From Pseudorasbora parva (taxonomy: Eukaryota; Chordata; Actinopteri; Cypriniformes; Gobionidae): a stretch of 64,000 nucleotides of DNA. The first letter of the stretch is position 1. Every line of letters begins with the position of its first letter. Position numbers and translations under genes: made by a program. The notes beneath the pieces were generated by a model, which made no database searches, was not told the origin of the DNA, and was given only the letters and a program-made list of their open reading frames with translations. This document shows positions 12,021 to 24,560 of this stretch, piece after piece. The DNA lies in the NCBI RefSeq assembly GCF_024679245.1, contig NC_090178.1, positions 27,995,955-28,059,954 of the forward strand, written 5' to 3'.

Positions 12021-12185
12021 CTTGTTACCTCTTTATTTTATTTTTATTTTTCAGTTTTATTTATTTTGTTTTATTCATTTACTTATTTATTTATTGTTGT
12101 TGTTTTTAATTCTGTAGCACTTTGATATTTTGTTTAATATAAAGTGCATTATAAATAAAATGTATTATTATTATTATTAAATATT

Positions 12186-13790
12186 ATTTCTGCCGACGGG
12201 CATACGTTTTGGTAGCCCATCTAGAAAACACATATCCCCGGGGCTAATTAGCCTACATATAAAAAAGATTTTACTCTCGTTTTACTCACATAAGTTAGTT
12301 GCACCATTCCTGTCGGATCCAATATAGAAGTCACAGCATTGTGTTGAAAAATCCAGCACCTAAAATGAACACGTATGGTCTTACCCACGTGAGATGATAC
12401 TTAAAGGGGGGGTGAAATGCTGTTTCATGCATACTGAGCTTTTTACACTGTTAAAGACTTGGATTCCCATCCTAAACATAGACAAAGTTTCAAAAACTAA
12501 TGTTGGACGTTTGATGGAGTATTTCTGTGTTAAAAATACTCCTTCCGGTTTCTCACAAGTTTCAGAGAGTTTTTCGAGTATGGCTCGGATTGACGTTAAT
12601 AGATCGGAAGGTCCTTGTATGGGCCTTACGGGCTCTTCTCCCGGTAGGGTGCGTGCGCGTGACTAGAGCGAGAGAGGAAATGCACGCCCGTAAACACTCT
12701 CTCAGGTGCAGATCCAATCGATCCAGGCGCCGCGCTCCACTTTATCCTATGGGTGACTTCAACGCTTCAGCACAGCATTCCGGGAAGGCAGCGCTGCATT
12801 TGAACCGATTTGAACGCAGAAATGACGGGAAGCGGCACAACATCGCTTCAGTCGCGTCGCAAAAGTGGATCTACACCGTTCACTGCTGTCAGGACTTTAC
12901 CAAATCATACCAAAGAAGTGTAAGCAGCCGGTGAGTAAAACTGCTTCAAATGTCTATGCTGTTGGCTCGTCACGTGAGTAAACATCAGTAAACGGCACGA
13001 CCGCGTGCTTCGTCATTCAGATGCGCTAACGGACTCCATTGTTTGTATAATATTACACTAGTCTGACGTGCAAAACCGTTTTGCTTGCTACTGCTAAGGT
13101 TTAGTCGCATTCTATAGTCCATAAACCGAATCATGTCCTCATAAACTGCGAGTAAAGACACACAAATGTTGACAGGCCACTAAATACAGTAACTTACATA
13201 CCACAGAGACGGACGTCCTGCTGTTGCCGTTTCTTCTGTTCAATTTATTTCAGCCTCCGAATGATTCTGGATCATTATCTGTATTAGCTGAGCTCGATAG
13301 CCATGAGTTTCTCCACGCTTGAGGACGTCACCACTTTGCGCGCTTGTCATTCTTTAGCTACGCCCACTCGATACGCCTCCAGGGGCTCGTTTTTTTCCGG
13401 AAAGACTCGGTACAGCCTATATTTCTTTTATAAATAAAATAAAACTAAAGACTTTTCGGAGATATGGAGGATGCAATACTACTCTATAGGTACTCAAGAT
13501 TGACATGAGATTGACTGAAACTGAGTGTTTCACCCCCCCTTTAAAAAGTATCAAACATTCCTAATAGGATCCAAAGGAAGCTTATGCAGTGACTGTGTTC
13601 TTCCACAATATCTTGCTATCTTCTTTGACGTGTTTATTGCTGCTGGCTAGCGTAACAGATGATGTGTTTCATCAGTCGATGAAGTCAGGATAAAGCATAC
13701 GATATCTTTTCTGGACCTGGTGTCTATAAAAGCTTCTTTCAGAAAAACATTTGATACCTCTTTTTAGCATTTTATACTACATAGCCTATT
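12186..13790 (-). repeat. Old repeat with THAP-like remnant, split by a TTAA-flanked element
   Basis: The flanks 12186-12400 and 13545-13790 line up with the continuous copy at 43230-43590: shared blocks include GGTAGCCC, CCATTCCTG-CGGATCCAATA, and downstream ATCTTGCTATCTTCTT and GCTGGCTAGCG. In the 43-kb copy the minus strand encodes [16 protein letters not shown] followed by VPSILDP, which resembles the C-terminal part of a THAP zinc finger, so the family may derive from a THAP-bearing transposon. The copy here is too decayed to read. Confidence 0.6.
12405..13540. mobile_element. TTAA-flanked non-autonomous DNA element, about 1.14 kb
   Basis: The ends are AGGGGGGGTGAAA at 12405 and its complement TTTCACCCCCCCT at 13540, each bordered by TTAA (12401-12404 and 13541-13544). 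TTAA target duplication is the habit of piggyBac and Kolobok elements; the terminal bases do not let me choose. The interior has short open frames but no transposase motif. A diverged copy lacking its ends lies at 43625-44265. Confidence 0.78.
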
Positions 13791-14160
13791 TTGCTGTATT
13801 TGTGGGGTGACACTTTTATAAACTTTTCTATACTCCTCTGATTATATAATGATAAATATTACAATATCATACAGTGAACAATAATATCCTGCTCATAATA
13901 AAAATAAGGTCATAGATCATAACACAGTCTCTGAGGTAAGTGTTTGTTACCTGAAGTGTTTGTCTTTTCATCCTGAAATGCGAGGCAAATGTTGGATCAC
14001 AATAATTAGGAACCAGTTTCCACAAATCCCTTCACTCAATTGGGATGTTCTCTTTTCTTCTGGATGACAAGGGCAGTGACTGTAACATTGAGTGTGTTTT
14101 ACAGTATTAGGTAGCTTATAAATCATATAGAATTCGTTATTTTGGAAATGTAAAAATGCA
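13790..14160. other. Non-coding stretch
   Basis: AT-rich sequence between two repeats. I see no exon, RNA gene or repeat terminus. Confidence 0.4.
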
Positions 14161-14412
14161 TAAAGTTTTGTGTGATGGGTTGGTTTAGGGGTAGGGTTAG
14201 TATAGGGGGATATAATATGGTTTGAACAGTATAAAAACCATAACGTCTATGGTGAGTCCCCAAAAAGATAGGGAACCAGACATCTGTGTGTGTGGCCTGG
14301 TAAACCCTACATCATGGGGGCAAAATGTCCCCACAAAGATGGCAATATCCGAAATCCTTGTTCTTGTGGGAACACATTTTGGTCCCCATGAGGAAAACAT
14401 CTTATAATAAAT
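14161..14412 (-). repeat. Dispersed fish repeat with paired TGGGGAC blocks
   Basis: The block contains AACCATAACGTCTATGGTGA, AAATGTCCCCACAAAGATGG and ATTTTGGTCCCCATGAGG. A copy in opposite orientation lies at 34978-35252 (GGGGACTCACCATAGACGTA, TGGGGACATTTGGTCCCCAC). A partial copy (14641-14755) follows the GT array. It is non-coding. Confidence 0.75.
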
Positions 14413-14478
14413 CACACTAAGTGATGTCTTTTGAAAATGTAAAATTGCTGAATATTTCCTATGATGGGTAGGTTTAGG

Positions 14479-14646
<168 letters not shown>

Positions 14647-14754
14647 AGAGATGGGTAGGGGCCATGTAGGGGGATAGAATGTACAGATTATACATCATTA
14701 TACATCATAAAAAAGATTACGCCTATGGAAAGTCCCCATAAAACGTGGAAATAC

Positions 14755-14855
14755 AATGTGTGTGTGTGTATGTCCGTACACACACACGCACACACACACA
14801 CAGTCGCACACCGACCACCACGCACATGCACAGGACTCACACACACACATTGACA
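14755..14855. repeat. Imperfect GT/CA-rich tract
   Basis: Short GT run (14757-14770) followed by interrupted CA runs to about 14850, next to the longer GT array. Confidence 0.8.
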
Positions 14856-14859
14856 TAAG

Positions 14860-17343
14860 TTCATTGATCTATGCTGTTCCAAAATTGACTTTTTTTAATT
14901 GCACAATTGAAAATGTGTTTTTTGTTTAAAGGCACACATGAATGTTTGTTTAATGCAGTTTAAATATAAAGTGGCTGTTTAAGCAATTGTGTTTTAAAAT
15001 TAAAATTGATGATAAATTAATTTTTCCCTTTGCAGTTTGACTGGCCCATTTTACCTGAAACTCCGGCCCATTTTACCTGAAACTGTTCATGCAAAAAAAA
15101 GTTGGCATAGCTGATGTTTCAATAGGGCCTTAATAATTATATTTTAGTACATAATTTCAACACAAAAGTATCAGAAGAAAGAAGTCATTATTAATCATAA
15201 AAACACATGGGAAAGGCATATATGGTATTGTATTATTGTCCCATGCGATTTACCAAAAAGTGGCGCAGTTTAACTGATATCACCCTATTTCACCAGGCAC
15301 CGAAAATTATTCAGAATTAAGAACACAAAGAATGGCCTTCTCGGCTGCCATAGTTGCACTCTAGCATTTTTTTACACACCCACCAAACAAGAGAAAACGT
15401 ATCCCGGTTGCACGCCATTTCCATGAAACATGGCGTTCAAACTATTGTTGTGCATTGTCACAGTCAGAGCCCTAGGCTAAATCCTCCGAAATTGACCCTA
15501 AACCCTTTAAAAAGTAGACCAGAAATGAAAACGAGTCAGTGAATTCGGACAACATTTGAGTGTACATCAGCTGTACACCTGTGGCATATTGGGATAGCAC
15601 TCAATATGTATACTATGGTCTCAGACACTACTAACAAATAGCTGTCCCTATCAAATAATGCCATATTTGAGGGTATAGAGGACGATTTTAGATAGTTTTT
15701 CCCTGTCTGTAGTTATTTCACTAACCTGTGCCTTGTTAATTTAAATAAGCTCCATGAGTTTGGAGTATTAAACTTCACGTATTAAACTCCACAGTCCAAG
15801 TGTTCTACCTCAATCTTCTTCGCCCATGTAAAACACCAGTGTTTGGTGTTTCTCCTGTGAGTTTGTGATTAAAAGTAATTCTATGTATTCCGCATCTTTG
15901 TTAGCTTTGTTACCATGTGACGTACCAACTAAAAGTGGTTAATTGGCTTGTAATCATACAGGGGAACACTTTACTGCTATAGCTATTTTTGTCAAATGGG
16001 CCTATACAATCATATTCTCCACCTCAGATTTTAGATCTGTTACTCTCACTCTCATATGTTTGCATATGTTAACTACAATGGCAAAAGCTGTTTTGAATCC
16101 CTTCTATGCTTTTCTGAGGTAAAAAGTCTTGTTTGGGGGCACCAGAATATTTCCTTTTAGTGGGTCCTTGAGGCCAAAATGTTGAGAAGGAAATACAATG
16201 TATTTTAATGTCTTCTTTTATTATTATTTCCGCCCAACTAAGAGACTTGAGTTAGAAAACCTTTTAAGAGCTATACAGGGGCTTAGTGTTTTTTCTTTTC
16301 TTTGTATGGCAGTGGTGATCTTTAGCACCTTAACCACCCCAAAGAACTGAAGAACCACTGAAAAACCATCATGGGCTTAACAGGTTCTTTATATGGTAGT
16401 GGTGCAATAGCACCTCAACCACCCCAAAAAACTTCTGAAGAAACATTATTTTTGTGTTGGTTAAGGTGTTTTTTCTGGTATTTGGGTATTTTCAATCACT
16501 ATGCGTACACATCAATAATTCATCAGGGGGAAATGTAAATGTGTCTGATGTTAGCCAGATTTTCTTTCTTACATACTAGGCAGGTGGATGTGAAAAAAAG
16601 AAACAACCACAAATTTCATTGCACAAATACAAAACTAACATACCAGAATCTCCACAAATCCTCACAATTTTGATTGACAGCAACCATTTTTAACTTTCTA
16701 GAGAAGACATTCAAATTTTAATCATATGTTTTAATACTTTTAGTCCTGCTGGAACTGACTATTCCAGTCATGGGGTCCTCTGGAAGCAAATGATAACTGG
16801 CAAGGCTACTTCTCAATATTACAATCACTCTTCCATTTCAGATCAGCTTTATATTAAGACATTTTAGGGAATGACCATTTTACATTATCATTATTTTTCA
16901 GTGTTTTATTATTTATGTATTTTTTATCACATTTCTTAAAAATAAAAAAACAAGCAAAGGAGCAAAAAAAAAAAGTTAATATAAGTGTAGATTAAAAATA
17001 TCAGCACAATATAAGGAGGCACTTTAGGCAATTTTAATATAAAATGTACAGATCCTTACAGCAACAGTTTGCTAATATGCCATGTTATTTACACCTGATA
17101 CAGCATATTGCTTGATTTGCATATAACTACTTCCTGTCAAGCATGTTCAAGTATATATAGTGTGGTTATGAGAGTATTTCACAAAAAACAAAACACAAAA
17201 AAAAAACACATTAACAAAAGAAATACCAGTATCATCTGCACAATGAAGACAGTCAATTCTGGCACGAGAGGCTTTGTTCAGGCAACTGTACATTAACATG
17301 ACTATTTGGGAATTCAGTAATAAAATTAAAAAGCAGAGGATCC
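14860..17343. other. Gene-free stretch downstream of cd4-1, including its 3' UTR
   Basis: No gene is supported. A 20-base block GGCCCATTTTACCTGAAACT occurs twice (about 15042 and 15066), and two related blocks with CCTTAACCACCCCAAAGAACT and CCTCAACCACCCCAAAAAAC lie near 16330 and 16410. The 3' UTR of cd4-1 lies immediately below 17344 on the minus strand. I could not fix the polyadenylation site. Confidence 0.45.
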
Positions 17344-20300
17344 TCAGGTCTTGTAGAATCCCTTTGGCTGAGGACTAAGACAGAGAGAGACAACCAAACA
17401 TGATGATGAGGATGCATGTTCATATATTCATTCTGTTCATATGTTCATATACTCGTTATACAATTGATAAAGATGATATTTATTTGTATAATAACATTTT
17501 TTTTTTCTGTAAAAATATATATTATTTTGAAATCAGCAATTGATAACCACCAAACTCACTTGCTTTTGCAGCAGCAGAATCTGGTCTTGCGTCGTCTGTA
17601 CATCATCATCTGTAAAGAAGAATGAAAGGCATTTGATTTTCACCTTTCAAAAACTTCCTGAATGACAGCAATGAGTTAAAACCACTTGTTAACATTTACC
17701 TGTTTGTGTCTGCGAATGCCTATGAAGACGACAACAAGGAGCAAGATGAAGCCCACAACTCCACCGATAATGGCGACACAAAGCCAGATGTCCACTGGAG
17801 CTTTCTCTGTGAAACAATTTATTGACAGCAGAAGTGTTACACATTTTATTGCCCATGTATCACTCTCTCCCTCTTTCATTCACTTCTCTTACCAATCTTT
17901 AATGAAAGCATAGCATATGTCAGCTTCGTATAATTTTTCTTGAGTTCACATGTCCATTGGCCACTGTGTTCCATTTTCACTTCCGGGATGGACAGAAAAG
18001 ATGAAGAGGGAAGTGTGGAGCAAGTGCGGCATTTCAATTTAATCTCAAGGTCATCCGCAATTGGATGTCCTAATGTGCATGTCAGATTCACCTTCTTGCC
18101 TTCATATACTCGAGGACCTTCAGATGAGGAAACTAAAAGAAGCAGAAATTTAGACTTCAGAATGAACAAAAAATAAATATTTGCATTATGAAGTTTCAAG
18201 CCATAATTTTGTAATTATTGACACACAGTGAACCTTTATTCATCCAAAGTATTTCAGTGTCCAGTGTCAATTTGGTTGGGAAGCTACAAGTTACTCATAA
18301 TTTAAAGGAACACTGTACGTTTCTGCTTATTAAAAAGTTTTACTTCGAATAACAAAAAAAACTGTTTAAAATTACTCACAAAGCCAATGTGGTAACTACA
18401 GTCTAATAAAAGCTTATTTATTTTATATGGGATCACATAACAAGACTAATAGCAGCTGTATCTCCTTAACTCCTTAACACTTTTACTTGTCAAATAAATG
18501 AATAATAGTAAAACTAAAAACATTTTAAAAAGTGCACCCACACCGCTAGGTGTCAGTATAAGAACATTTCTGTTTTATCTTGACTAATTGTAATCATAGA
18601 TATGAAGGTTATATAGATATGCATGTCACCGTTGGCCGGAGTGACTGCGGATATGCCCACTCAGTGGCAAAAAGACTGAACGGCAGCATTAGTTTTCAGC
18701 GTCAATGCCACAAAAAACACACAAAACACATCTAAAACGAGAAAGAGATTGGAGATTGACTGTATAAATAGCCTATATAAAGCCGTAGAAAAGAGAAGAA
18801 ATGTATCTTTGCATTTCCCAGAAAAAAACTGGACTACAGGCAGTGAAATGTGGATTTGCAGTTATCATTTTGTGTCTATATGTTTAATTTTGGGGTAAAA
18901 TCATAGCATAAATTGTATTGGTATAAATTGTATTGACAAGTCATGAATTAAGTATTACCCAGCTTATAATCTGAATAAATTGGATGTTTTTAAACAAACA
19001 CTGACAAAAATTATACGAGTTTTAGGGCTGGACGATATGACGATATAACAGTAAAAAGTCATCACCTGTACTTAGACCTATCTATGTTGTGTTTATATAA
19101 AACATTCACAGGTAATTTGATTAATGTATTTCTCCAGCATTGAAATGCAGGCACATATAGCCCAAATGTTGCGTGTCAGAGTATTGTGAATTAGCCTTTG
19201 GCTATGAACACTATGATACTGACATGGGATTGCTTAAAGAAGATAATCTATGTTTACTGTATCTGTCCCTATTAAATAAACTATAAATAAATAAATGTCA
19301 GGAAACACAATTCCTGGTGGCATGTCATGGATCACTGGATCTTTGGTAAGTTGTAAGGAACACTACATTCTAGTCCAACCTTCAATTTAAACTGGTAATT
19401 TAAAATTGCTATAGAAATGATTTTCTAACGCTGGTCTAGCCTGAAATATAAACTTTTTTAATGCTATTTAAGCATAGGAAACAACATTTATGGTACAGTT
19501 CATGTCAGAATATTTTGCTGAGTGGAAATTAATTTAATGTGAGAACTGCAAACATTTTAGGTTTTCAGGAAATCTCCATTCAAGTAGATAGGACTTGGTC
19601 TAAGCCTGAAATATCTTCCTAAGGCATTGCAAATATGGCCACAGAGTGAACACACTTTGACTTAAAAAACTAAAATATTATGGAAGTGCTGTCACGATAT
19701 TGACTGAAAATAGCAGTTAGTTACTAGACTAGACCCCCAACACTCGTCATTTCACCTACATTTCAGAACCTCCACCTTGACTTTACTGCTGAGGTTCTTG
19801 CTGTTGAACTTCAGGTTACAGGTGTACTCTCCCCTGAACTTCTCTTCTACAGGCAGATTAAAAAATAGATCCTGGTCTTTTATCTCTCTTTCCATTGTTT
19901 TGTAGTCGTCATGCGTTGGGACCCATTTGACCACTGGACCAACGCTGAGGTTGAGGAGAAGCCTCTGCAGCGATGGGTCGCTGTCAGGAGTGAAGCTCCA
20001 GCTACCACCCTGGAGGCCAGTGTTATTTAACACGGACCAGGGAATGTTAGAAGACAGGGAACATGGAATGCGGACTGTAGAGGACGGGGAGACAGATGTA
20101 TAAATCGGATCTGGTGGAGGAGGAGAGAGGTCTAGAGCAAAAGAGATGACATGAAAGGGAACATAATTATTATTACTATTAAAAACTTGTTCCAGCTTTT
20201 GACATAAAATAAACAAATAATAATAAAAAAAATTAGAATAACACAAATAAAATTGCATTTATAATTTTCATATTGAAATTATATTAAATTGTTTACATTT

Positions 20301-21334
20301 AGCATGAAAACAATTATTCTGCTAAGTGTGCTAAGACATATCTGCTAAATATGTCTGACATATTTCACTATATTATATAGGATTTTGACTGTAATCATCT
20401 TCTATGTTTCTTTTGTATTATACATTCCTTATTGCTTTGTAAGCAACTCTAAGAATGCGAACACTGTAGTAAGTGGATAGATGCACTGCGTGTTTAACAC
20501 ACAGAGTCTCACCTATTACAGAAACAGTTGTTGTTGCTCGAGCTTCCTTCCCATCATAGTCCACCTTGCATGTCCAAACACCACTATGACACCTGGACAC
20601 ATTGTTGACTGAAATTTTCTTTCCACTTCGCACGATTTGACTACAATCAGAGTTTTGGGGTGAAATCCATGTTACACTGGTCTTGACTGAACTAGTGTCC
20701 AGTTTACATTCCAGAGACAGAGAATCACCAGACATCACAGTCGGCACTTTGGGAATGGTGACTGAAACAGAGAAAAGGGGGAGAAAGGTGCAATACAGCA
20801 ATGTTTGAGAATCTTATCATGTAACGTGTTAGGTTATATAGCCTACACCAAAAATGTCAAAGTGTATGTGAGAGTGGAGTAATACAATATACAATTGAAT
20901 CTTTGCCTTTATGAGTGTAGTATGGAGATTGATGATTAGAGAATATTTTGCGGGGGGGTGCAGTGTTCATATCCTGACTGAATCAAGCTCAACAGTAGGT
21001 GTCATTTCCTCATCTATTTGAAAAACCAACTTATAGAACTTGACCAAATAGTTCACCAAAAATGGAAAATTCCTTTAATCGTTTATTTTAACGTGTTTGA
21101 CTTCTGTGGAATGCAAAAGAAGGTGTATTTATTTACTTATGTTTTTTATTTGTTTGTTTGTTTGTTGTCATGTCCAGTGACCCCACTGATTTTAATTGTA
21201 TAGACAAAAAAAATCTTCAAAATGTGAAGAAAGAATGACATAAGAATGAAGCAATTTTTGAGAAAATTAAACATTTTCAATCTCTTTAAGAGATTATGTG
21301 GCTGTATATGTCTCTTTTCTACTTTTTGCTTCTC

Positions 21335-21369
<35 letters not shown>

Positions 21370-22404
21370 CAACCACACACACAACCAGAGGTTAAAGTGG
21401 GCCAGAATGGTCTGGAACTGCGATCTGGCACCTCAGATAAATAAATAAAATTAATAAATAGATCCAGCAGTCATAGCGTGAGAAACTAGCTGAACCAGAC
21501 CTCTGACCATGTGAACGGAACTGCTAACGACTGTAATCAGGGCTGTAGCCAGCTATGAGGTCGCAGTGGTCCAGACCTCAGGATTTTTCAAAGGTGTATA
21601 AATGTTGTAAAGTAATTTAATCATATTAGCCATAAGATAATTAATGTGTGTGTGTAAATAATGCAAATTAATTTATTAAAGGTTCTAGTAGTCGTAGCGT
21701 TCTTAGCCTTCAGTGACTATAGCCTTCTTTAAAAAAAGGCGTCATTTTTTTTGTTGCACCTACACAAAATGTGAGGGTCCCACTTCAACCTCTGCACACA
21801 ACACACAACGCACACGCACACGCACACACACACACACACACACTGTATTTTGTATTACCGTGGTACAGCTTGTAGGTCTTTTCGAAAACAGACGTTAGTA
21901 CATGTTGTCTACAATGCCAAACTTTAAAATCAGATTCTTGTACTGGTGAGATTTGGAGAGAGTAATTCGGTAGCAGAGAAACATGCGTCTTAACATCTTT
22001 CCCTTCAAAAGACAAACATACATGTGCAGTTATATCAAACATGTAACCTGATTATTATTGGGGAGTAAAAAGGCATGAACTCTGTAAATGTATCTTACCC
22101 TTTTGGATCCCACTCTGAGGGTTCCTCATGATAGTTGGTTTTTCTTCTGACTCGCGGTGCCAGTTCACGTAAACATTTTCTGCTTTTATCGATAAATCTC
22201 TAGGTAGGATAGCGGTCCCTCCTATCTGTGCGTAAATTACCATGCTTTCTGATGATAGAACAACACATCGGTCAGAACTGAAGAATGCTTTACAGGCTGC
22301 ATTTCACGCATTTCGCCGCAGAACAACTGTCGAGGTATTTACAACTCACCTTGCGCTTTGAGAAATCGAACGAACAGCGATATTAGTATCCAAGAAAACA
22401 TCAT
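17344..22404 (-). CDS. cd4-1: CD4-1-like T-cell coreceptor, four Ig domains
   Basis: Minus-strand exons: 22350-22404, 22099-22248, 21859-22002, 20513-20761, 19760-20131, 17893-18132, 17700-17806, 17560-17609, 17344-17374; GT-AG borders and phases agree, giving 465 aa. Residues 1-17 form a signal peptide (MMFSWILISLFVRFLKA). Ig domain D1 (19-116) is split by an intron, as in mammalian CD4. D2 (117-199), D3 (200-323) and D4 (324-403) each have one exon. The membrane segment is about 410-432 (IWLCVAIIGGVVGF...). The tail has basic residues and FCCCK, a CxC clamp of the kind through which CD4 binds Lck (C451-C453), ending GFYKT. The role expected from the family is MHC class II coreceptor on helper T cells. 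D1 has the F-strand Cys (VWHCRQ) but Arg where the B-strand Cys should be (GGTAILPRD). The exon 5 donor (AAAT|GTAGGT) was chosen by phase. LAG3 is less likely because of the CxC tail. Confidence 0.92.
18640..18890 (+). repeat. Possible decayed THAP-type zinc finger in a cd4-1 intron
   Basis: Read across breaks, the plus strand gives NATKNTQNTSKTRKR, then RRNVSLHFPEKNWTTGSEMW and ICSYHF. The last six residues look like the C-x2-H end of a THAP finger and the preceding FP...W is also typical. The first Cys pair is not visible, so it is at best a dead transposon relic. Confidence 0.3.
21327..21375. repeat. (CA)n microsatellite in cd4-1 intron
   Basis: Two CA runs separated by AAACA in the intron between D1b and D2. 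A second short (CA)n run lies at about 21805-21842 directly beside the D1b exon donor. Confidence 0.9.
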
Positions 22405-22443
22405 TCTGTCCTCAGAGAAGAGCCAGAGAGGATGAAGGGTGAT
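22405..22443 (-). other. cd4-1: 5' UTR part of cd4-1 exon carrying the start codon
   Basis: Upstream of the ATG at 22404 a possible 3' splice site, CTTCCAG, ends at 22444, so a short leader of about 39 bases may precede the start codon. The pyrimidine tract is weak. Confidence 0.4.
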
Positions 22444-22444
22444 C

Positions 22445-23834
22445 TGGAAGACATAGCCATAGAGAAATGCATCACCAAGAGCATCACATTACATAAAGGA
22501 AGGAAGGGGCTTGTGGTGGGCTCTGATTTTTTGAGTGATGAGGGAAACAGTCACAGAAACAGAGCAGGATGGTGAGGGGGAGACAGAAACTTTGTGGTGG
22601 GCTATTGGTTACAGACATAAAGGAAGACAAGTGCCAGTGAAGAAACATGAAAGAACAACAGCTAGAAAGAGAGAAAGTCGAGATGCAGAGAGGTGTGTCT
22701 GTGGTGGGCTGAGATTGTACGGGGAGTAAACTCGGATCCCTCTCGTTTTCACCTCTTCACTTCCTCCTCCAAAACACCCCCTCTCTTCCTCCCTTGTTCC
22801 ACGAAAGGCGGATCTCTCCACGCTTACACATTAAAAAAAAACACCACATGGCACTGCTGGTGGTGTCGCTGAGCTTGGAGTGCGGTGTGCGTTATGTGTG
22901 TTATATCTGATCTTGGCTTTTGTTCTCTTTTTGTGCATGCGATTCACACAAATCTCTCCTTTTACCTCTGAAGAGATTGACAATTCAAACTTTAAAAATG
23001 CAGACTGATTTTTTTACAATGAGCGCTCTGTAAATTGTTTAGTTTTTGAATTTAATGTGCAATATTCTTTATATTTCTCATATTTAGTTTCCGAAATTAG
23101 CAACGGGAAGAAAATGGGTTTGATTCCTAAGGGATGCATGAAATTATAAAATACTGTTTAATTGCAAATTACACTTTTGGTATAACCGTCTGCCAAATAC
23201 ATAAATGTTTTTGCACATTTAAGAAAAAATATATTCATATACCATGAAATGATATTGTTAATTCTTTCACAATTTTGTTTTTATAATATTTTGATATTTA
23301 CCTGTCCAACACTGAGAACAAAATGGCTGTTTATATTCGATCTATCAAGATTCACAGCATTGAATTTATATATAAAGCAAGCTTTTATGAAAAAAGTAGG
23401 ACTTGTTTCTGCATGTGATCATTTGCACCCATAGAACTGCGTATACAAAAGTACACCAAGTACACAAAAGTATATAGAATAATTTACTTTAAATTTGCAA
23501 ATTTTTAAAATGCGGATTTATGCAAATGATGCATATGGAATGTACGTTTAATAATATTTAAGTGGGGTAAAGGCCCTTTATGATATGGCTTAAATTGGTT
23601 AATTTCAGTATGAAATAGCGCCATTCTCCACACAAAAAAAAGATTGATCAATGCTAATGAAATCATTAATCAGCGGCTCTCAGGCTCTCAGTGATCGGTG
23701 GTTGAATCCTGGGAATGTAAGCTGCTTTAGATAAAAAAGTCATATGAATAAAAGTAAATGCAATTATAATAGTTTCAAGCATTTGTGTGTAAGGTTTTAG
23801 GTGCAATGTTTTTATTGTTCTGGTTCTGAATTAA
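22445..23834. other. Gene-free stretch, probable first intron of cd4-1
   Basis: Includes purine-rich sequence (22540-22720) and AT-rich sequence. No coding exon found. Confidence 0.4.
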
Positions 23835-24110
23835 AAGGTCCGGTAGCACTTTAGTTTAGGGTCTAATTTTCAATATTAAGTAGTTGCTTATTAGCATGCA
23901 TATTACTAGGATATTGGCTGTTTATTAGTACTTATGAAGCACATGTTAATACCTCATTCTGCACGACCTTATTCTACATTCCTAATCCTAACCAGTTCCT
24001 ATCCGATACCTAAAAGTAACAACTACCTTACTAACTATTAATAAGCAGTAATTAGGAGTTTATCGAGTGAATAGTTAATAGTTAGTTAATAGTGAGAATT
24101 GGCTAATTTA
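23835..24110. repeat. Miniature DNA element (AGCACTTTAGTTTAGGGTC type)
   Basis: Starts GGTAGCACTTTAGTTTAGGG and contains ACTACCTTACTAACTATTAATAAG, features of a short non-coding element common in cyprinids. The right end is not sharp. Confidence 0.5.
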
Positions 24111-24560
24111 AATTGAAAGTGTGTCTACATTTTTCTTCCATTTTGCAGCCATTAATTACTAAACTACTTGATGCAGTTGAACTTAGCACTTAATGAACGT
24201 TTTAAGTGGAGCAAAAAAGGGTAAGAAATGAGGGAAAAGTTTGTGAAGAATGAGAAACAGAAACAGAGGAAGGAGAAGCACACAAAGAAACTCAAACGAT
24301 AGATGTAGAGATAAAGACAGCCAGAGACTGCACCTGAACAACTAACCCAGAAAGACAGATGATCAGGGCTGTGGTCAGGATGGAGGTTAAACAGTAAACA
24401 GACACACAGAGATGGAGGACAAGGGAGGGGAACATTAGCAAGAACTTGAAACAAGACTTTCAGAAAAAAAAGTAATGGACTTTATGAAGTAAGCATTTTT
24501 TTTTCTGGGAGATTGAGATAAAATAATTCAAATCATATTCAAAGCTATTTTAATGCTCTA

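Larger units (their letters stand above)
4890..12184 (+). mobile_element. L2-type LINE, defective, split by nested DNA elements
   Basis: A single LINE can be followed from a GGTTGCCTAGCAACGAGG 5' region (about 4890), through an N-terminal coding stretch (5336-5600), an AP-type endonuclease (to about 6840), a reverse transcriptase (10392-12020) and an ATT-repeat tail ending near 12184. The block 6845-10389 is foreign: removing it together with one TA copy rejoins the coding sequence at ACTA-TA-AATCAC, giving the family-like peptide FSTINHILKP. The tail TAAAGTGCATTATAAATAAA with (ATT)n is typical of fish L2 elements and recurs inverted at 40310 and 47115. Several lesions (see the endonuclease and reverse transcriptase entries) make it inactive. 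Confidence 0.88.

Noticed and set aside
24164..24454. 96-codon hydrophobic minus-strand frame
   Set aside because: Reverse strand of a purine-rich AGAAA tract; composition bias explains it.
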